Source: Gemmatimonadota bacterium
Lineage (GTDB): Bacteria; Gemmatimonadota; Gemmatimonadetes; Gemmatimonadales; Gemmatimonadaceae
Assembly: GCA_027622655.1 (NCBI GenBank)
Contig: JAQBYI010000024.1
Coordinates: forward strand, 1-50,426
Reading direction: 5' to 3'
DNA length: 50,426 nt
The number at the start of each line of letters is the position of its first letter. Position 1 is the stretch's first letter. Below, piece after piece: positions 25,358-32,783 of the stretch. The position numbers and the translations under genes were made by a program. The notes under the pieces were generated by a model. It was given only the letters and a program-made list of their open reading frames with translations. It ran no database searches and was not told where the DNA came from.

Positions 25358-25738
25358 ATGGACGACATGGGGACGTTTCGAATCGACATCGAGCTGGAAA
25401 ACCCGGCGGTGCGCGGCCCGCGGCGCCGAGTGGAGCAACTCCTCGTGGACACGGGATCGGAGTTGACGTTGGTGCCGGCGCCAGAGCTCGAGGCTCTCGG
25501 CGTTGCTCGCGAGCGCGTGAAACGGTTTCGTCAGGCAAGCGGATCCGTGGTTGAACGCGCAACGGGCACCGTGTGGATCCATGCCAGCGATGCGTTTACG
25601 CCTGACGAGGTGGTGTTCGGCGAGCCGAACGACTTGAGGATACTCGGCTCTCGCACTCTGGAAGGCTTGAACGTCACGATCGATCCGGTGTCAAAGAAGC
25701 TCGTTGACGCGGGTCCTGCGCCGGCAGCCGCTGCCTGA
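25358..25738 (+). CDS. Retropepsin-like aspartic protease domain protein
   Basis: A 126-residue single-domain protein preceded by a perfect AGGAGGT (25348-25354) three bases from ATG 25358. It has the aspartic-protease signature LLVDTGSELTLVP (Asp-Thr-Gly-Ser), a hydrophobic core strand VVERATGTVWIHAS and ILGSRTLEGLNVTID, the second conserved Gly-containing strand of retropepsins. Such bacterial one-domain proteins would act as homodimers. No signal or membrane anchor is present. Its stop is immediately next to the convergent vapC stop. Protease activity is inferred from the family. Confidence 0.8.
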   Translation: MDDMGTFRIDIELENPAVRGPRRRVEQLLVDTGSELTLVPAPELEALGVARERVKRFRQASGSVVERATGTVWIHASDAFTPDEVVFGEPNDLRILGSRTLEGLNVTIDPVSKKLVDAGPAPAAAA

Positions 25739-26170
25739 TCAAGTCAGAGGGTTTCTCACCGTCAAGGCGCGAAACCGGCTGAAGTCGCGGTCCGCAGTCC
25801 AAAGTTCTGCCACGCCATGATGGCGGCAGAGCGCCGCAATCCGCGCGTCGTGAATGGCGCCACCGGCAATCCGTCCCGTTGTGATCGCGTCACGTAGCGC
25901 CGACCAGTAGTCGCCGTCCTCGCCCAGCATCACGAGCGACGGCGACTCGAGCCACGCCTCAACCTGGTCACACGCCTTGTCGCGCGGAGTCGGCGGCGAA
26001 TAAATGCGCGCGTGCGTGACGACCGCCAGAAACTCGTGCACGCACGGCCACGGAATCGCCCACGGCGCACTGGCGTTGGCAAGCTGCTCTACTGCCTTCG
26101 CCGCCGGCGCGTGCCATTCGGAATCGGCGCGGTGCGCGTGCACCAGAATGTTCGTGTCTACGGCAATCAC
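25739..26170 (-). CDS. vapC: VapC-type PIN-domain toxin
   Basis: Predicted ribonuclease toxin of a type II toxin-antitoxin pair. GTG 26170 overlaps the antitoxin stop (GTGA) and gives 143 residues. The PIN acidic residues are all visible: Asp5 in AVDTNILV, Glu in VHEFLAVV, Asp in AIHDARIAA and Asp in TADRDFSRF. The gene directly follows its antitoxin on the same strand, as is usual for VapBC. The GTG start and overlap fit limiting toxin output. The RNA target is unknown. Confidence 0.92.
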   Translation of the reverse strand: MIAVDTNILVHAHRADSEWHAPAAKAVEQLANASAPWAIPWPCVHEFLAVVTHARIYSPPTPRDKACDQVEAWLESPSLVMLGEDGDYWSALRDAITTGRIAGGAIHDARIAALCRHHGVAELWTADRDFSRFRALTVRNPLT

Positions 26171-26427
26171 GCGCCGCGCCCCTCGTAGATCTGGCTCGCA
26201 ATCGCGTCCCAGTCGCGGACGTCCACGCCAGGCTGCACGCCCTTGCCCTTGAAGCTCGCGTCACGAAGGCGAAACCGTTCTGCCTTTCCCTTCCGGGTGC
26301 CAAGCACGGTGCGCAGGCCCTCTTCCACGAGCGCGCGAAAGGTCGTGCCCTCGCGGGCTGCCGCCGTTCGGGTCGCCTCAAAGAGCGAGTCGGCAATATC
26401 TATGGTCGTCTTCATATGGGTAACCAT
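26167..26427 (-). CDS. vapB: VapB-type antitoxin
   Basis: An 86-residue antitoxin. AAGGAG at 26435-26440 (minus strand) lies seven bases before ATG 26427, which favours this start over ATG 26415. The N terminus (MKTTIDIADSLFEATRTAAAREG) is a ribbon-helix-helix DNA-binding domain. The C-terminal part (DVRDWDAIASQIYEGRGA) would wrap the toxin. Such antitoxins repress their own promoter together with the toxin. Confidence 0.88.
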   Translation of the reverse strand: MVTHMKTTIDIADSLFEATRTAAAREGTTFRALVEEGLRTVLGTRKGKAERFRLRDASFKGKGVQPGVDVRDWDAIASQIYEGRGA

Positions 26428-26437
26428 ATACGATCTC

Positions 26438-26452
26438 CTTGAGCGAGTCAAG
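26438..26452. promoter_or_regulatory. Possible VapB operator
   Basis: The inverted repeat CTTGA-GCGAG-TCAAG lies just upstream of the vapB start and overlaps its ribosome-binding site. Ribbon-helix-helix antitoxins bind short inverted repeats in this position, so an autoregulatory operator is plausible. Five base pairs per arm is weak evidence. Confidence 0.3.
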
Positions 26453-26588
26453 ATCCGTCGGCGCACGAATGGTTGCCCCGCTGGTGCGGGTCCAGCGGTA
26501 CCGGAATGCTGCGGGGATTATCGTTACTCTCCTATCCGCCACCACTGCCACTTCGGCATATTGCCAAGGGAGCCGAGCGAGCTCCTGG

Positions 26589-26638
26589 CTCCTGACGCCT
26601 CGCGTACTCCTCACTCCTGACGCCTCGCGTACTCCTCA
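26589..26638. repeat. 25-bp perfect tandem duplication upstream of gcvT
   Basis: Two identical 25-bp units (26589-26613 and 26614-26638), each built from CTCCTGACGCC and CGCGTACTCCTCA, with flanking partial copies up to about 26655. The block lies 26-75 bases before the gcvT ATG, within its leader. The CTCCTCAC words resemble the spacer at 22167-22214. The rest of the 236-base vapB-gcvT gap shows no gene. Confidence 0.85.
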
Positions 26639-26663
26639 CTCTTCGCTCGCCCTCCTCGCCAAA

Positions 26664-27761
26664 ATGTCTGCCCTCAAACGCACCCCGCTCCACGACATCC
26701 ACCTCGCACTCGGCGGCAAGATCGTCCCTTTTGCCGGCTTTGAAATGCCGGTCCAGTACCCCACCGGCATTACGGCCGAGCATAATGCAGTGCGCAATGC
26801 GTGCGGCCTGTTCGACGTGAGCCATATGGGTGAGTTCATCATCACCGGTCCACAGGCCGTGGACTTCGTGAATGCCGTCACGACGAACAACGTCGCGGCG
26901 CTCGGCGTCGGGCAAGTGCACTACTCGGGCATTCTCAACGAGCGCGGAACGTTCGAGGACGACTGCCTCGTCTATCGTTCGGACGACCACGTGATGATGG
27001 TCGTGAACGCGTCCAACAAGGACAAGGATTTCGCGCACATCTCGCAGCAGGTCTCGCGCTTCGATTGCAAGCTCGAAGACATCAGCGACGACGTCGCGCT
27101 GCTCGCATTGCAGGGCCCCAAGGCGCAGGAGATTCTTTCGCGACACACCGACGTGGACCTGGGCGCGATCAAGTACTACTGGTTCACGCGCGGCACCGTA
27201 GGTGGGTTCAAGAACGTGATCGTCGCGCGCACCGGATACACGGGCGAAGACGGGTTCGAGCTGTACTTCGATCCGCAGCACGCGCCGGCCATGTGGGAAC
27301 TGCTCACGGCCAAGGGCGACGTGACGCCAACGGGGCTCGGTTGCCGCGATTCGTTGCGCCTCGAGATGGGCATGGCGCTCTACGGCAACGACATCGACGA
27401 CACTACTACGCCGCTCGAAGCCGGACTGCAGTGGCTCGTGAAAATGAAGAAGGGCGAGTTCACCGGCCGGGCCGCACTGGAAGCGCAGAAGGCGGCAGGA
27501 CTGTCTCGCAAGCTCGTCGGATTCACCATCGCCGAGCGCGCCTTCCCTCGTCACGGCTATCCGGTATTCGTGAACGGCGAAGCCAGCGGTGAAGTGCGCA
27601 GCGGCACGATGAGCCCATCGCTTGGGCACGGGATCGGCACCGCCTATGTGCCCGCCGCGCATGCGACCGTCGGCAACACTCTCGAAGTGGACGTCCGCGG
27701 CAAACGCGTCGTCGGCACGATCTGCGAAACACCGTTCTGGAAACATGGCACCCACAAGTAG
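26664..27761 (+). CDS. gcvT: Aminomethyltransferase, glycine cleavage T protein
   Basis: T protein of the glycine cleavage system, moving the aminomethyl carbon from lipoylated H protein to tetrahydrofolate. ATG 26664 gives 365 residues (MSALKRTPLHDIHLALGGK). Family signatures include VPFAGFEMPVQY, GLFDVSHMGEF, the folate-binding ARTGYTGEDGFELY, GLGCRDSLRLEMGMALYG and GEVRSGTMSPSLG. The genes gcvH and gcvP are not in the window, so the system is dispersed or further away. The downstream gap holds a heptamer array and then a sigma-54 activator. Confidence 0.96.
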   Translation: MSALKRTPLHDIHLALGGKIVPFAGFEMPVQYPTGITAEHNAVRNACGLFDVSHMGEFIITGPQAVDFVNAVTTNNVAALGVGQVHYSGILNERGTFEDDCLVYRSDDHVMMVVNASNKDKDFAHISQQVSRFDCKLEDISDDVALLALQGPKAQEILSRHTDVDLGAIKYYWFTRGTVGGFKNVIVARTGYTGEDGFELYFDPQHAPAMWELLTAKGDVTPTGLGCRDSLRLEMGMALYGNDIDDTTTPLEAGLQWLVKMKKGEFTGRAALEAQKAAGLSRKLVGFTIAERAFPRHGYPVFVNGEASGEVRSGTMSPSLGHGIGTAYVPAAHATVGNTLEVDVRGKRVVGTICETPFWKHGTHK

Positions 27762-27777
27762 CCGTCGTCGCGCACGA

Positions 27778-27812
27778 CCGTCGGCCGTAAGCCGCCAACC
27801 GTCAACCGTTCA
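27778..27812. repeat. CCGTNAR heptamer array downstream of gcvT
   Basis: Five tandem 7-base units without spacer: CCGTCGG, CCGTAAG, CCGCCAA, CCGTCAA, CCGTTCA. The array fills most of the 66-base gap between gcvT and the sigma-54 activator, ending 15 bases before the latter's ATG, and may carry leader or termination signals. Same family as the arrays at 8692-8776 and 9830-9869. Confidence 0.75.
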
Positions 27813-27827
27813 CTCGCGGTTGTCGTA

Positions 27828-29405
27828 ATGAAGGTCTTAATAACGTTGACCGACGTGGAGCCCGCCGTCCGCCTCAACGCCCTCTTGGAGGGCGCCGGAA
27901 TTGCGACCGCCGTCGTGTCGCCCATGGACGACCTCCCGTCCACGGTGAAGCGCGAGCATCCTGACGTCATCGTCGTAACCGGGAATCTTCTCGACCCGAC
28001 TACGCAGGCGCTGGTGCGCCAGCAACTCTGGGACGGTGCCGCGGTGCTTGGCCTCGCCGACATCGGCGACCGCGACGTCCAGAATCGGCTTCGATCGTCC
28101 GGGTTCAGTGAAGTCGTTACCAAGCCCGTCGCGCCCGAGGACGTTTTCGATCTCGTAAAGGCGCTGCTCGACCGCCGCGCGCTCGCCGAGCGTACCGGGT
28201 TGTACGGCGAGAGCGATGCGGTGCGCGAAGTGCTCGTGAAAGTGGAGCAGATCGCGCCCGTAACGAGTACGGTGCTGGTCGAAGGCGAGAGCGGTACCGG
28301 CAAGGAGCTGGTCGCGCGCGCGATTCACCATCTCAGTCCGCGGCGCAACAAGCCGTTCATCGCGGTGAATGTTGGTGCGCTCCCCGAAACACTGCTCGAA
28401 AGCGAACTCTTCGGTCACGAGAAGGGGTCGTTCACCGGCGCCGCCGAGCGTCGTCTCGGTCGGTTTGAGTTGGCCCACGGTGGGACGATTTTCCTCGATG
28501 AAATCGGCGATGTGCCGCACTCGACGCAGGTGAAGTTGCTTCGGGTTCTCGAGGAGCGGGCCGTAACACGCGTGGGCGGGACGCACGCGATTCCCGTGGA
28601 TGTGCGTGTGGTGACGGCGACGAACCGGTCGCTCAAGGCGAGCGTCGAGCGGGGCTCGTTCCGCAGCGACCTGTTCTACCGTCTCAACGTGCTTTCGATC
28701 TATCTCCCACCACTCCGCGACCGGCGGAGCGACATCGTATTGCTCGTGCGGCGATTCGTGCAGGAGTTCAGCAAGCAGCACGAACGCGAGTTCCGCGGCA
28801 TCACGCCCGAGGCGATGCAGGCACTGGTTGACTACTACTGGCCCGGCAACGTGCGTGAACTTCGGAACCTCGTCGAGTCGATGGTGGTGCTGTCGCAGGA
28901 GCGGGCGATTGGCCTGGAGGATATTCCGCAGGCGATTCGCGATCAGGGGCCGGGGCGGATGCTTCCGGTGCACGTCGGTCCCGTGCTGCGCGAAGGTGAG
29001 CGGGCCGGCGGACGGGAACTGGAGTTCATCGTCCGGTCGTTGGTGGAACTCAAGCTGCAGGTCGAAGAGCTGCGCCGGCGGGTGGACGACGACCGGGCGA
29101 TCCTTGCTCAGATTGGGGCGCACGGATGGCCAGCCGGAGTGTCGGTGGGCGCGGGGGAGGTATTGTCCGGGCACCGAGCCATCTCCGCAGTGGGTGGCCT
29201 GGAGCCGCCGGCTGCTGTCGTGGCGCACAACGTGGTTACCGTGTCGCCGGGGATGACTATGGCTCAGATCGAGCGCGCTTCTATAGAAGCGGCGTTGCGA
29301 GAGACGCGAGGGAATCGCCGAAAGGCTGCCGAGCTTCTCGATATCGGAGAGCGGACTCTCTATAGAAAGCTGAAGGAGTACGATATCTCGGTTGGCGACG
29401 ACTGA
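27828..29405 (+). CDS. Sigma-54 activator with degenerate receiver domain (NtrC/AtoC type)
   Basis: A 525-residue transcription activator. Residues 1-115 form a receiver-like domain, but the position of the phosphoacceptor Asp (strand VIVVTGN) is Thr51. The later Lys-Pro (TKP, 98-100) is kept, so it is a pseudo-receiver. The AAA+ domain has Walker A GESGTGKE (153-160), GSFTGA (200-205, usually GAFTGA) and Walker [10 protein letters not shown] coiled-coil linker (about 400-440) precedes a Fis-type helix-turn-helix ([23 protein letters not shown]). The domains should let it open sigma-54 promoters without phosphorylation. No sensor kinase is adjacent. Targets are unknown. Confidence 0.92.
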   Translation: MKVLITLTDVEPAVRLNALLEGAGIATAVVSPMDDLPSTVKREHPDVIVVTGNLLDPTTQALVRQQLWDGAAVLGLADIGDRDVQNRLRSSGFSEVVTKPVAPEDVFDLVKALLDRRALAERTGLYGESDAVREVLVKVEQIAPVTSTVLVEGESGTGKELVARAIHHLSPRRNKPFIAVNVGALPETLLESELFGHEKGSFTGAAERRLGRFELAHGGTIFLDEIGDVPHSTQVKLLRVLEERAVTRVGGTHAIPVDVRVVTATNRSLKASVERGSFRSDLFYRLNVLSIYLPPLRDRRSDIVLLVRRFVQEFSKQHEREFRGITPEAMQALVDYYWPGNVRELRNLVESMVVLSQERAIGLEDIPQAIRDQGPGRMLPVHVGPVLREGERAGGRELEFIVRSLVELKLQVEELRRRVDDDRAILAQIGAHGWPAGVSVGAGEVLSGHRAISAVGGLEPPAAVVAHNVVTVSPGMTMAQIERASIEAALRETRGNRRKAAELLDIGERTLYRKLKEYDISVGDD

Positions 29406-29424
29406 CGCTGCGTCCACCGCCTGC

Positions 29425-29658
29425 CTAGCGGCGCTTGCGCACCATGTCGAGGTACATCGCCTCTACCTTATCGCGCGCCCATGGCGTCTTGCGCAGGAAC
29501 TTGAGGCTCGAGCTCACGCTCGGGTCGCTCAGGAAGCACGCAATGCGCACGCGCCGGCCCATGCGTTCCCAGCCCATCTGCTCCACCAGTTCGGTGACCA
29601 CGCGCTCAAGCGTGATGCCGTGGAGCGGGTTCCCGGATTGCGCTGGCGGCATCGTCAT
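29425..29658 (-). CDS. VF530-family small protein (DUF2132)
   Basis: A 77-residue protein with the family signature [48 protein letters not shown] and KVEAMYL. The family is small, widespread and often described as DNA-binding on structural grounds; its biological role is unclear. It lies convergent to the sigma-54 activator (19 bases between stops) and divergent from the DUF188 gene (72 bases). Confidence 0.88.
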   Translation of the reverse strand: MTMPPAQSGNPLHGITLERVVTELVEQMGWERMGRRVRIACFLSDPSVSSSLKFLRKTPWARDKVEAMYLDMVRKRR

Positions 29659-29730
29659 GGTCAGAACGATTGCCGGGCGAGGCGCGATGCGCCAGACCGT
29701 GCGCCAGCGCGCGCGGCTAAGTTCTCAGCG

Positions 29731-30213
29731 ATGAAGCTCTGGATCGACGCCGACGCCGCCCCGGCCGCTGTGAAGGAGGTCTGCTTCCGCGCGTCGGACC
29801 GGCTCAAGCTCGACACTGTGCTCGTCGCGAACCAGCGCGTCCAGCTGCCCGCCGGGTACACGCACCTCTCGAGCGTCCGCGTAGACTCGGGCGCCGATGA
29901 AGCCGATCGCTACATCGCCGAACACGCCGAGGCGGGCGACGTCGCCGTCACGGCCGACATCCCGCTCGCCGCGCTGCTCGTGCCGAAGGGTGTCGTGGTG
30001 ATCGACCCGCGCGGCGAGGAATACACGCCCGAGATCATCGGTGAGCGGCTGTCCGTGCGGAACTTCATGGACGGGCTCCGTTCCTCCGGCGTCGAAACCG
30101 GCGGCCAAGCGGCCTATGGCGCCAAGGAGAAGCAGGCGTTCTCGAATGCGCTCGATCGGGCGCTTACGAGCGCGCTCACGAGCGCGCTCAAGAGGGCTCG
30201 GCGTCGGGGTTGA
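29731..30213 (+). CDS. YaiI/YqxD family protein (DUF188)
   Basis: A 160-residue protein of the UPF0178 family, distantly PIN/NYN-like. It starts [17 protein letters not shown] with the acidic cluster of the family. [28 protein letters not shown] and [23 protein letters not shown] follow. Its cellular role is unknown; nuclease activity is only suggested by fold. The C terminus ends in [17 protein letters not shown], encoded by two and a half 12-bp repeats (30160-30192), a feature not typical of the family. Confidence 0.9.
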   Translation: MKLWIDADAAPAAVKEVCFRASDRLKLDTVLVANQRVQLPAGYTHLSSVRVDSGADEADRYIAEHAEAGDVAVTADIPLAALLVPKGVVVIDPRGEEYTPEIIGERLSVRNFMDGLRSSGVETGGQAAYGAKEKQAFSNALDRALTSALTSALKRARRRG

Positions 30214-30276
30214 CCGCTGTCACCCAAGTCTTAGCGGGCCTTACGGACCAGCCAAACCTGAACTGCGAAGGAAATT

Positions 30277-30438
30277 ATGGCGGAGACCGCGAAAACATGT
30301 GGCTTCAGCACCGCCAAAGACTATCAGCCCTGCTCCAGGCCACAGTGCCCAATCCAGAATACTCATCGAACGCTCCGACGCCCTATGGCGTCGGAGCCGC
30401 GGGCAGCAGCATCACTTTCACATACCGTTGAAGGTTGA
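30277..30438 (+). CDS. Possible 53-residue Cys-containing small protein
   Basis: ATG 30277 has a fair ribosome-binding site (GAAGGAAATT). The first 35 codons encode a Lys/Gln/Pro-rich peptide with three cysteines (MAETAKTCGF, then PCSRPQCP), and the region is less GC-rich than average. The last ~18 codons run antisense into the 3' end of the minus-strand lipoprotein chimera, so at least part of the frame may be chance. No family is recognised. The rest of the 30214-30382 gap holds only the hairpin at 30372. Confidence 0.25.
   Translation: MAETAKTCGFSTAKDYQPCSRPQCPIQNTHRTLRRPMASEPRAAASLSHTVEG
30372..30397 (-). terminator. Hairpin at the 3' end of the chimeric lipoprotein gene
   Basis: An 11-bp perfect stem (30372-30382 with 30387-30397) closes a CTAT loop. 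It overlaps the last codons and stop of the minus-strand gene ending at 30383. No clear T-run follows on the minus strand, so termination is plausible but not certain. Confidence 0.5.
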
Positions 30439-31045
30439 AGTAGAGTTTCGCCGCATCCTGTATCTGCTTGGCCGTGAGGCCCGTCGCCATTTCGTCGTAC
30501 GCCCCAAGCAGTCCGCCAATGTCTTCGCCGTTCCTGTCGCGCGAGGCGATGTTGCTGGCCCAGTACCCGTTGGTCCTGGTCGTCGTTTCGCGCCCGCGGA
30601 TGATCGTTTCCTTCACCTTAGTGACGTCCGCGTCCGTCGGCGCATAGGTCTTGAGCGAGTCGATCATGCGGAACATGCGCGCGGACAACTTGGCCACTGC
30701 GAACGTGAGCGTCTTGCCGTGCACTACGCCGCTGAACTGAGCCGGAAGCGACGGGCCGAGCACCACGGGGAACGCGCGTAGGGTGTAGTTGCCGTCCACC
30801 GTAAACCGGCCGTCGGCATTGAGCGCGATCGGGCCCGGCAGGTCGCCAAACGTGCATCCTATATGTATGTGGGCGATGGTGTCGTTGACGATCGCGCCAG
30901 CCATGTCGCCACCCCACGTGCCAACCGTCAGTTCTGTGCCGGGTGACGTGATACGGTCGGCAGAGCTGCAGGTTGCCACGGTGAGCACGAGCATCGCCGC
31001 TATGCACACGGCCCGTATCGCTCTCGCCGGTTGGTTCTGGTTCAT
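30383..31045 (-). CDS. Chimera: lipoprotein N terminus joined to an M16 peptidase C terminus
   Basis: 220 residues. Residues 1-26 are a lipoprotein signal (VLTVATCSS with Cys26). Residues 38-117 form a beta-rich domain (TVGTWGGDMAG, IAHIHIGCTFGDLPGP, GVVHGKTLTFAV), as in a small secreted protein. From about residue 119 the sequence changes to the typical C terminus of M16 zinc peptidases: FRMIDSLK, TKVKETIIRGRE, RTNGYWASNIASRDRNGED and RYVKVMLLPAAP. No zinc motif is present, so it cannot be a peptidase. The join at about base 30690 is in frame. A gene-fusing deletion or an assembly join explains it best. Confidence 0.75.
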   Translation of the reverse strand: MNQNQPARAIRAVCIAAMLVLTVATCSSADRITSPGTELTVGTWGGDMAGAIVNDTIAHIHIGCTFGDLPGPIALNADGRFTVDGNYTLRAFPVVLGPSLPAQFSGVVHGKTLTFAVAKLSARMFRMIDSLKTYAPTDADVTKVKETIIRGRETTTRTNGYWASNIASRDRNGEDIGGLLGAYDEMATGLTAKQIQDAAKLYFNLQRYVKVMLLPAAPTP

Positions 31046-31057
31046 GTCAACTCTACC

Positions 31058-31071
31058 CCGTACTGGTACGG
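31058..31071. promoter_or_regulatory. Palindrome in a divergent promoter gap
   Basis: CCGTAC-TG-GTACGG is a 6-bp inverted repeat with a 2-base centre, located between the divergent lipoprotein chimera and cyanophycinase genes, 13 bases from the former's start. It could be an operator; there is no independent support. Confidence 0.25.
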
Positions 31072-31171
31072 AAAGTCACCATCAGCAAGCCGGAACCGAC
31101 CGCGCCCATTCCGTTCCGTGCCGGCAGGCCGCAACTTGGTGAATCGCCGTTTCCTCCAAACCGCCCTTGCC

Positions 31172-32713
31172 ATGCGCACCGCAATTCTTGCCGCCCTAGC
31201 CTTTCCGTTGAGCCTTGCCGCTCAGGCCACGACTGCGCCGGTCAGGCCGGCTCCCCAGGGTTTTGGCGATCCATTCACGGCGCAGCCGCTCGCCGCCGGA
31301 CCGGTGAAAGTCGGTCCGGCGCGTGGCACCCTCGTTGTTGTCGGCGGCGGCGGAATCGGACCGGACATACGCAAAGCATTTATCGACGCCGCGGGCGGAC
31401 CCGATGCCATCATCCTCAACGTCCCAAACGCCGGGGGCTCCGACACTGTCAGCCCCAACGTCGGCCAGGCGTGGCGCGATGCCGGCGCCAGGAACGTGGT
31501 CGTGTTGTTCACACGAGACCGCAAAATCGCCGACAGCGACTCGTTCACTGCAATCATTAGAAAGGCAGGCGGCGTCTGGTTTGACGGCGGCCGGCAGTTC
31601 CATATCGTGCAGGACTACGGCGGCACGAAGACCGAGGATGAGATCATGGCGGTCCTCGAGCGCGGCGGAGTCGTCGGCGGCTCATCCGCAGGCGCATCCA
31701 TACTCGGCGACTTCATGGTCCGAGGCGCGCCGTCCAACGACAACGCGATCATGGACTATCCCGGGTACCAGAAGGGTTTTGGTTACCTGCGGAACGTCGG
31801 CATCGACCAGCACGTCGTGGCGCGGTCGCGACTGCCCGACATCGCCGACTCCATCGTGCCGCGCTACCCGAGTATGCTCGGGATCTCCGAGGACGAGGGA
31901 ACCGCCTGGGTGATTCGCGGCGATACCGGGTGGATCGTTGGCCGCAACAAGGCATTCGTGTACAACGGAAAGGACGCCAACAACCCGGGCGATCCGTTCC
32001 TCACGCTGCACCCCGGCGACAAGTACAACCTCAATACGCGGCGCGTAATGAGCCGCGCGATTGATCGGTCGCCGGTCAAGCTCGACTTCATTAACTCGAT
32101 GTTCGCCAGGTACAACAATGCCGCCGCCGGCGGAGCGACGGTCCTCGTTGCCATTAATGGTGACGTGTTCATCGACCACGCCTTTGGCGTTTCGCAGCAG
32201 CCCCGCAATATGCCCCGCACGACGCTGCCGCAATTCGATCTTGGCGGAATCGCGAAGGTGCTGACCGAACTGTGTGCTCAGATGCCCGTGCAAGCGGGCC
32301 GCGGAGGTGGGGGCGGAGGCGGAGGCCGCGGGCGCGGCGGACCTGGTGGACCACCGCCGTCACCGCTCCAACAGTGCGTCACACGAATCTCCGGGCCGAT
32401 CGGCGCCCACCAGACCAAGGCGTCCGATTCACTCCGTGTGGAGTCGAGCGTCGATGAACTCTATCGTCTGTCCCTTGGCCTCGAAGTGCCGACCACGTGG
32501 CGCAATGTTGATTACACGCGTGGTTGGACGACCGACACGTACAAAGGGGTGGCGCGCCAGGCGGCGTACGCGACCGCGGACGGGAAGCGTGCAGCGTTCG
32601 TTCGGATTCCGGATCGGCACGCAACGATCATCATCCTGACGAACGATTCGAACGCTGATGCGCGCGGGATGGCGGAAAAGATCCTCGATCAGATTCTCGC
32701 GGCGCCACGGTAG
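31172..32713 (+). CDS. Secreted cyanophycinase-like S51 peptidase with degenerate beta-lactamase-like extension
   Basis: ATG 31172 gives 513 residues with a signal peptide (AILAALAFPLSLAAQ). Residues 50-300 match the cyanophycinase/S51 family: LVVVGGGG, the nucleophile elbow GGSSAGAS with Ser172, and GISEDEGTAWV. This family cleaves cyanophycin or Asp peptides. Residues 318-370 (ATVLVAINGDVFIDHAFGV, then FDLGGIAKVL) resemble the start of serine beta-lactamase/PBP-like domains, but the SxxK serine is Gly359. A Gly/Arg-rich linker (377-397) and a C-terminal part with IIILTND match the end of that fold. The added domain is thus probably non-catalytic and may bind substrate. Confidence 0.82.
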   Translation: MRTAILAALAFPLSLAAQATTAPVRPAPQGFGDPFTAQPLAAGPVKVGPARGTLVVVGGGGIGPDIRKAFIDAAGGPDAIILNVPNAGGSDTVSPNVGQAWRDAGARNVVVLFTRDRKIADSDSFTAIIRKAGGVWFDGGRQFHIVQDYGGTKTEDEIMAVLERGGVVGGSSAGASILGDFMVRGAPSNDNAIMDYPGYQKGFGYLRNVGIDQHVVARSRLPDIADSIVPRYPSMLGISEDEGTAWVIRGDTGWIVGRNKAFVYNGKDANNPGDPFLTLHPGDKYNLNTRRVMSRAIDRSPVKLDFINSMFARYNNAAAGGATVLVAINGDVFIDHAFGVSQQPRNMPRTTLPQFDLGGIAKVLTELCAQMPVQAGRGGGGGGGGRGRGGPGGPPPSPLQQCVTRISGPIGAHQTKASDSLRVESSVDELYRLSLGLEVPTTWRNVDYTRGWTTDTYKGVARQAAYATADGKRAAFVRIPDRHATIIILTNDSNADARGMAEKILDQILAAPR

Positions 32714-32783
32714 GCCGCCGAAGCTGACCAAGCCCTCCTTCATTAAGTTCCGAAATCCACCATTTCCCTACGTCCGCAACTCC

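Noticed and set aside
24145-25452. Minus-strand open frame opposite the aminotransferase
   Set aside because: No family motifs; the plus-strand frame carries an intact PLP enzyme.
26532-27755. Minus-strand open frame opposite gcvT
   Set aside because: Shadow of gcvT with no recognisable motif and no start context.
27837-29417. Long minus-strand open frame opposite the sigma-54 activator
   Set aside because: Same high-GC shadow effect; composition is that of an antisense frame, and the plus strand has a complete, recognisable protein.
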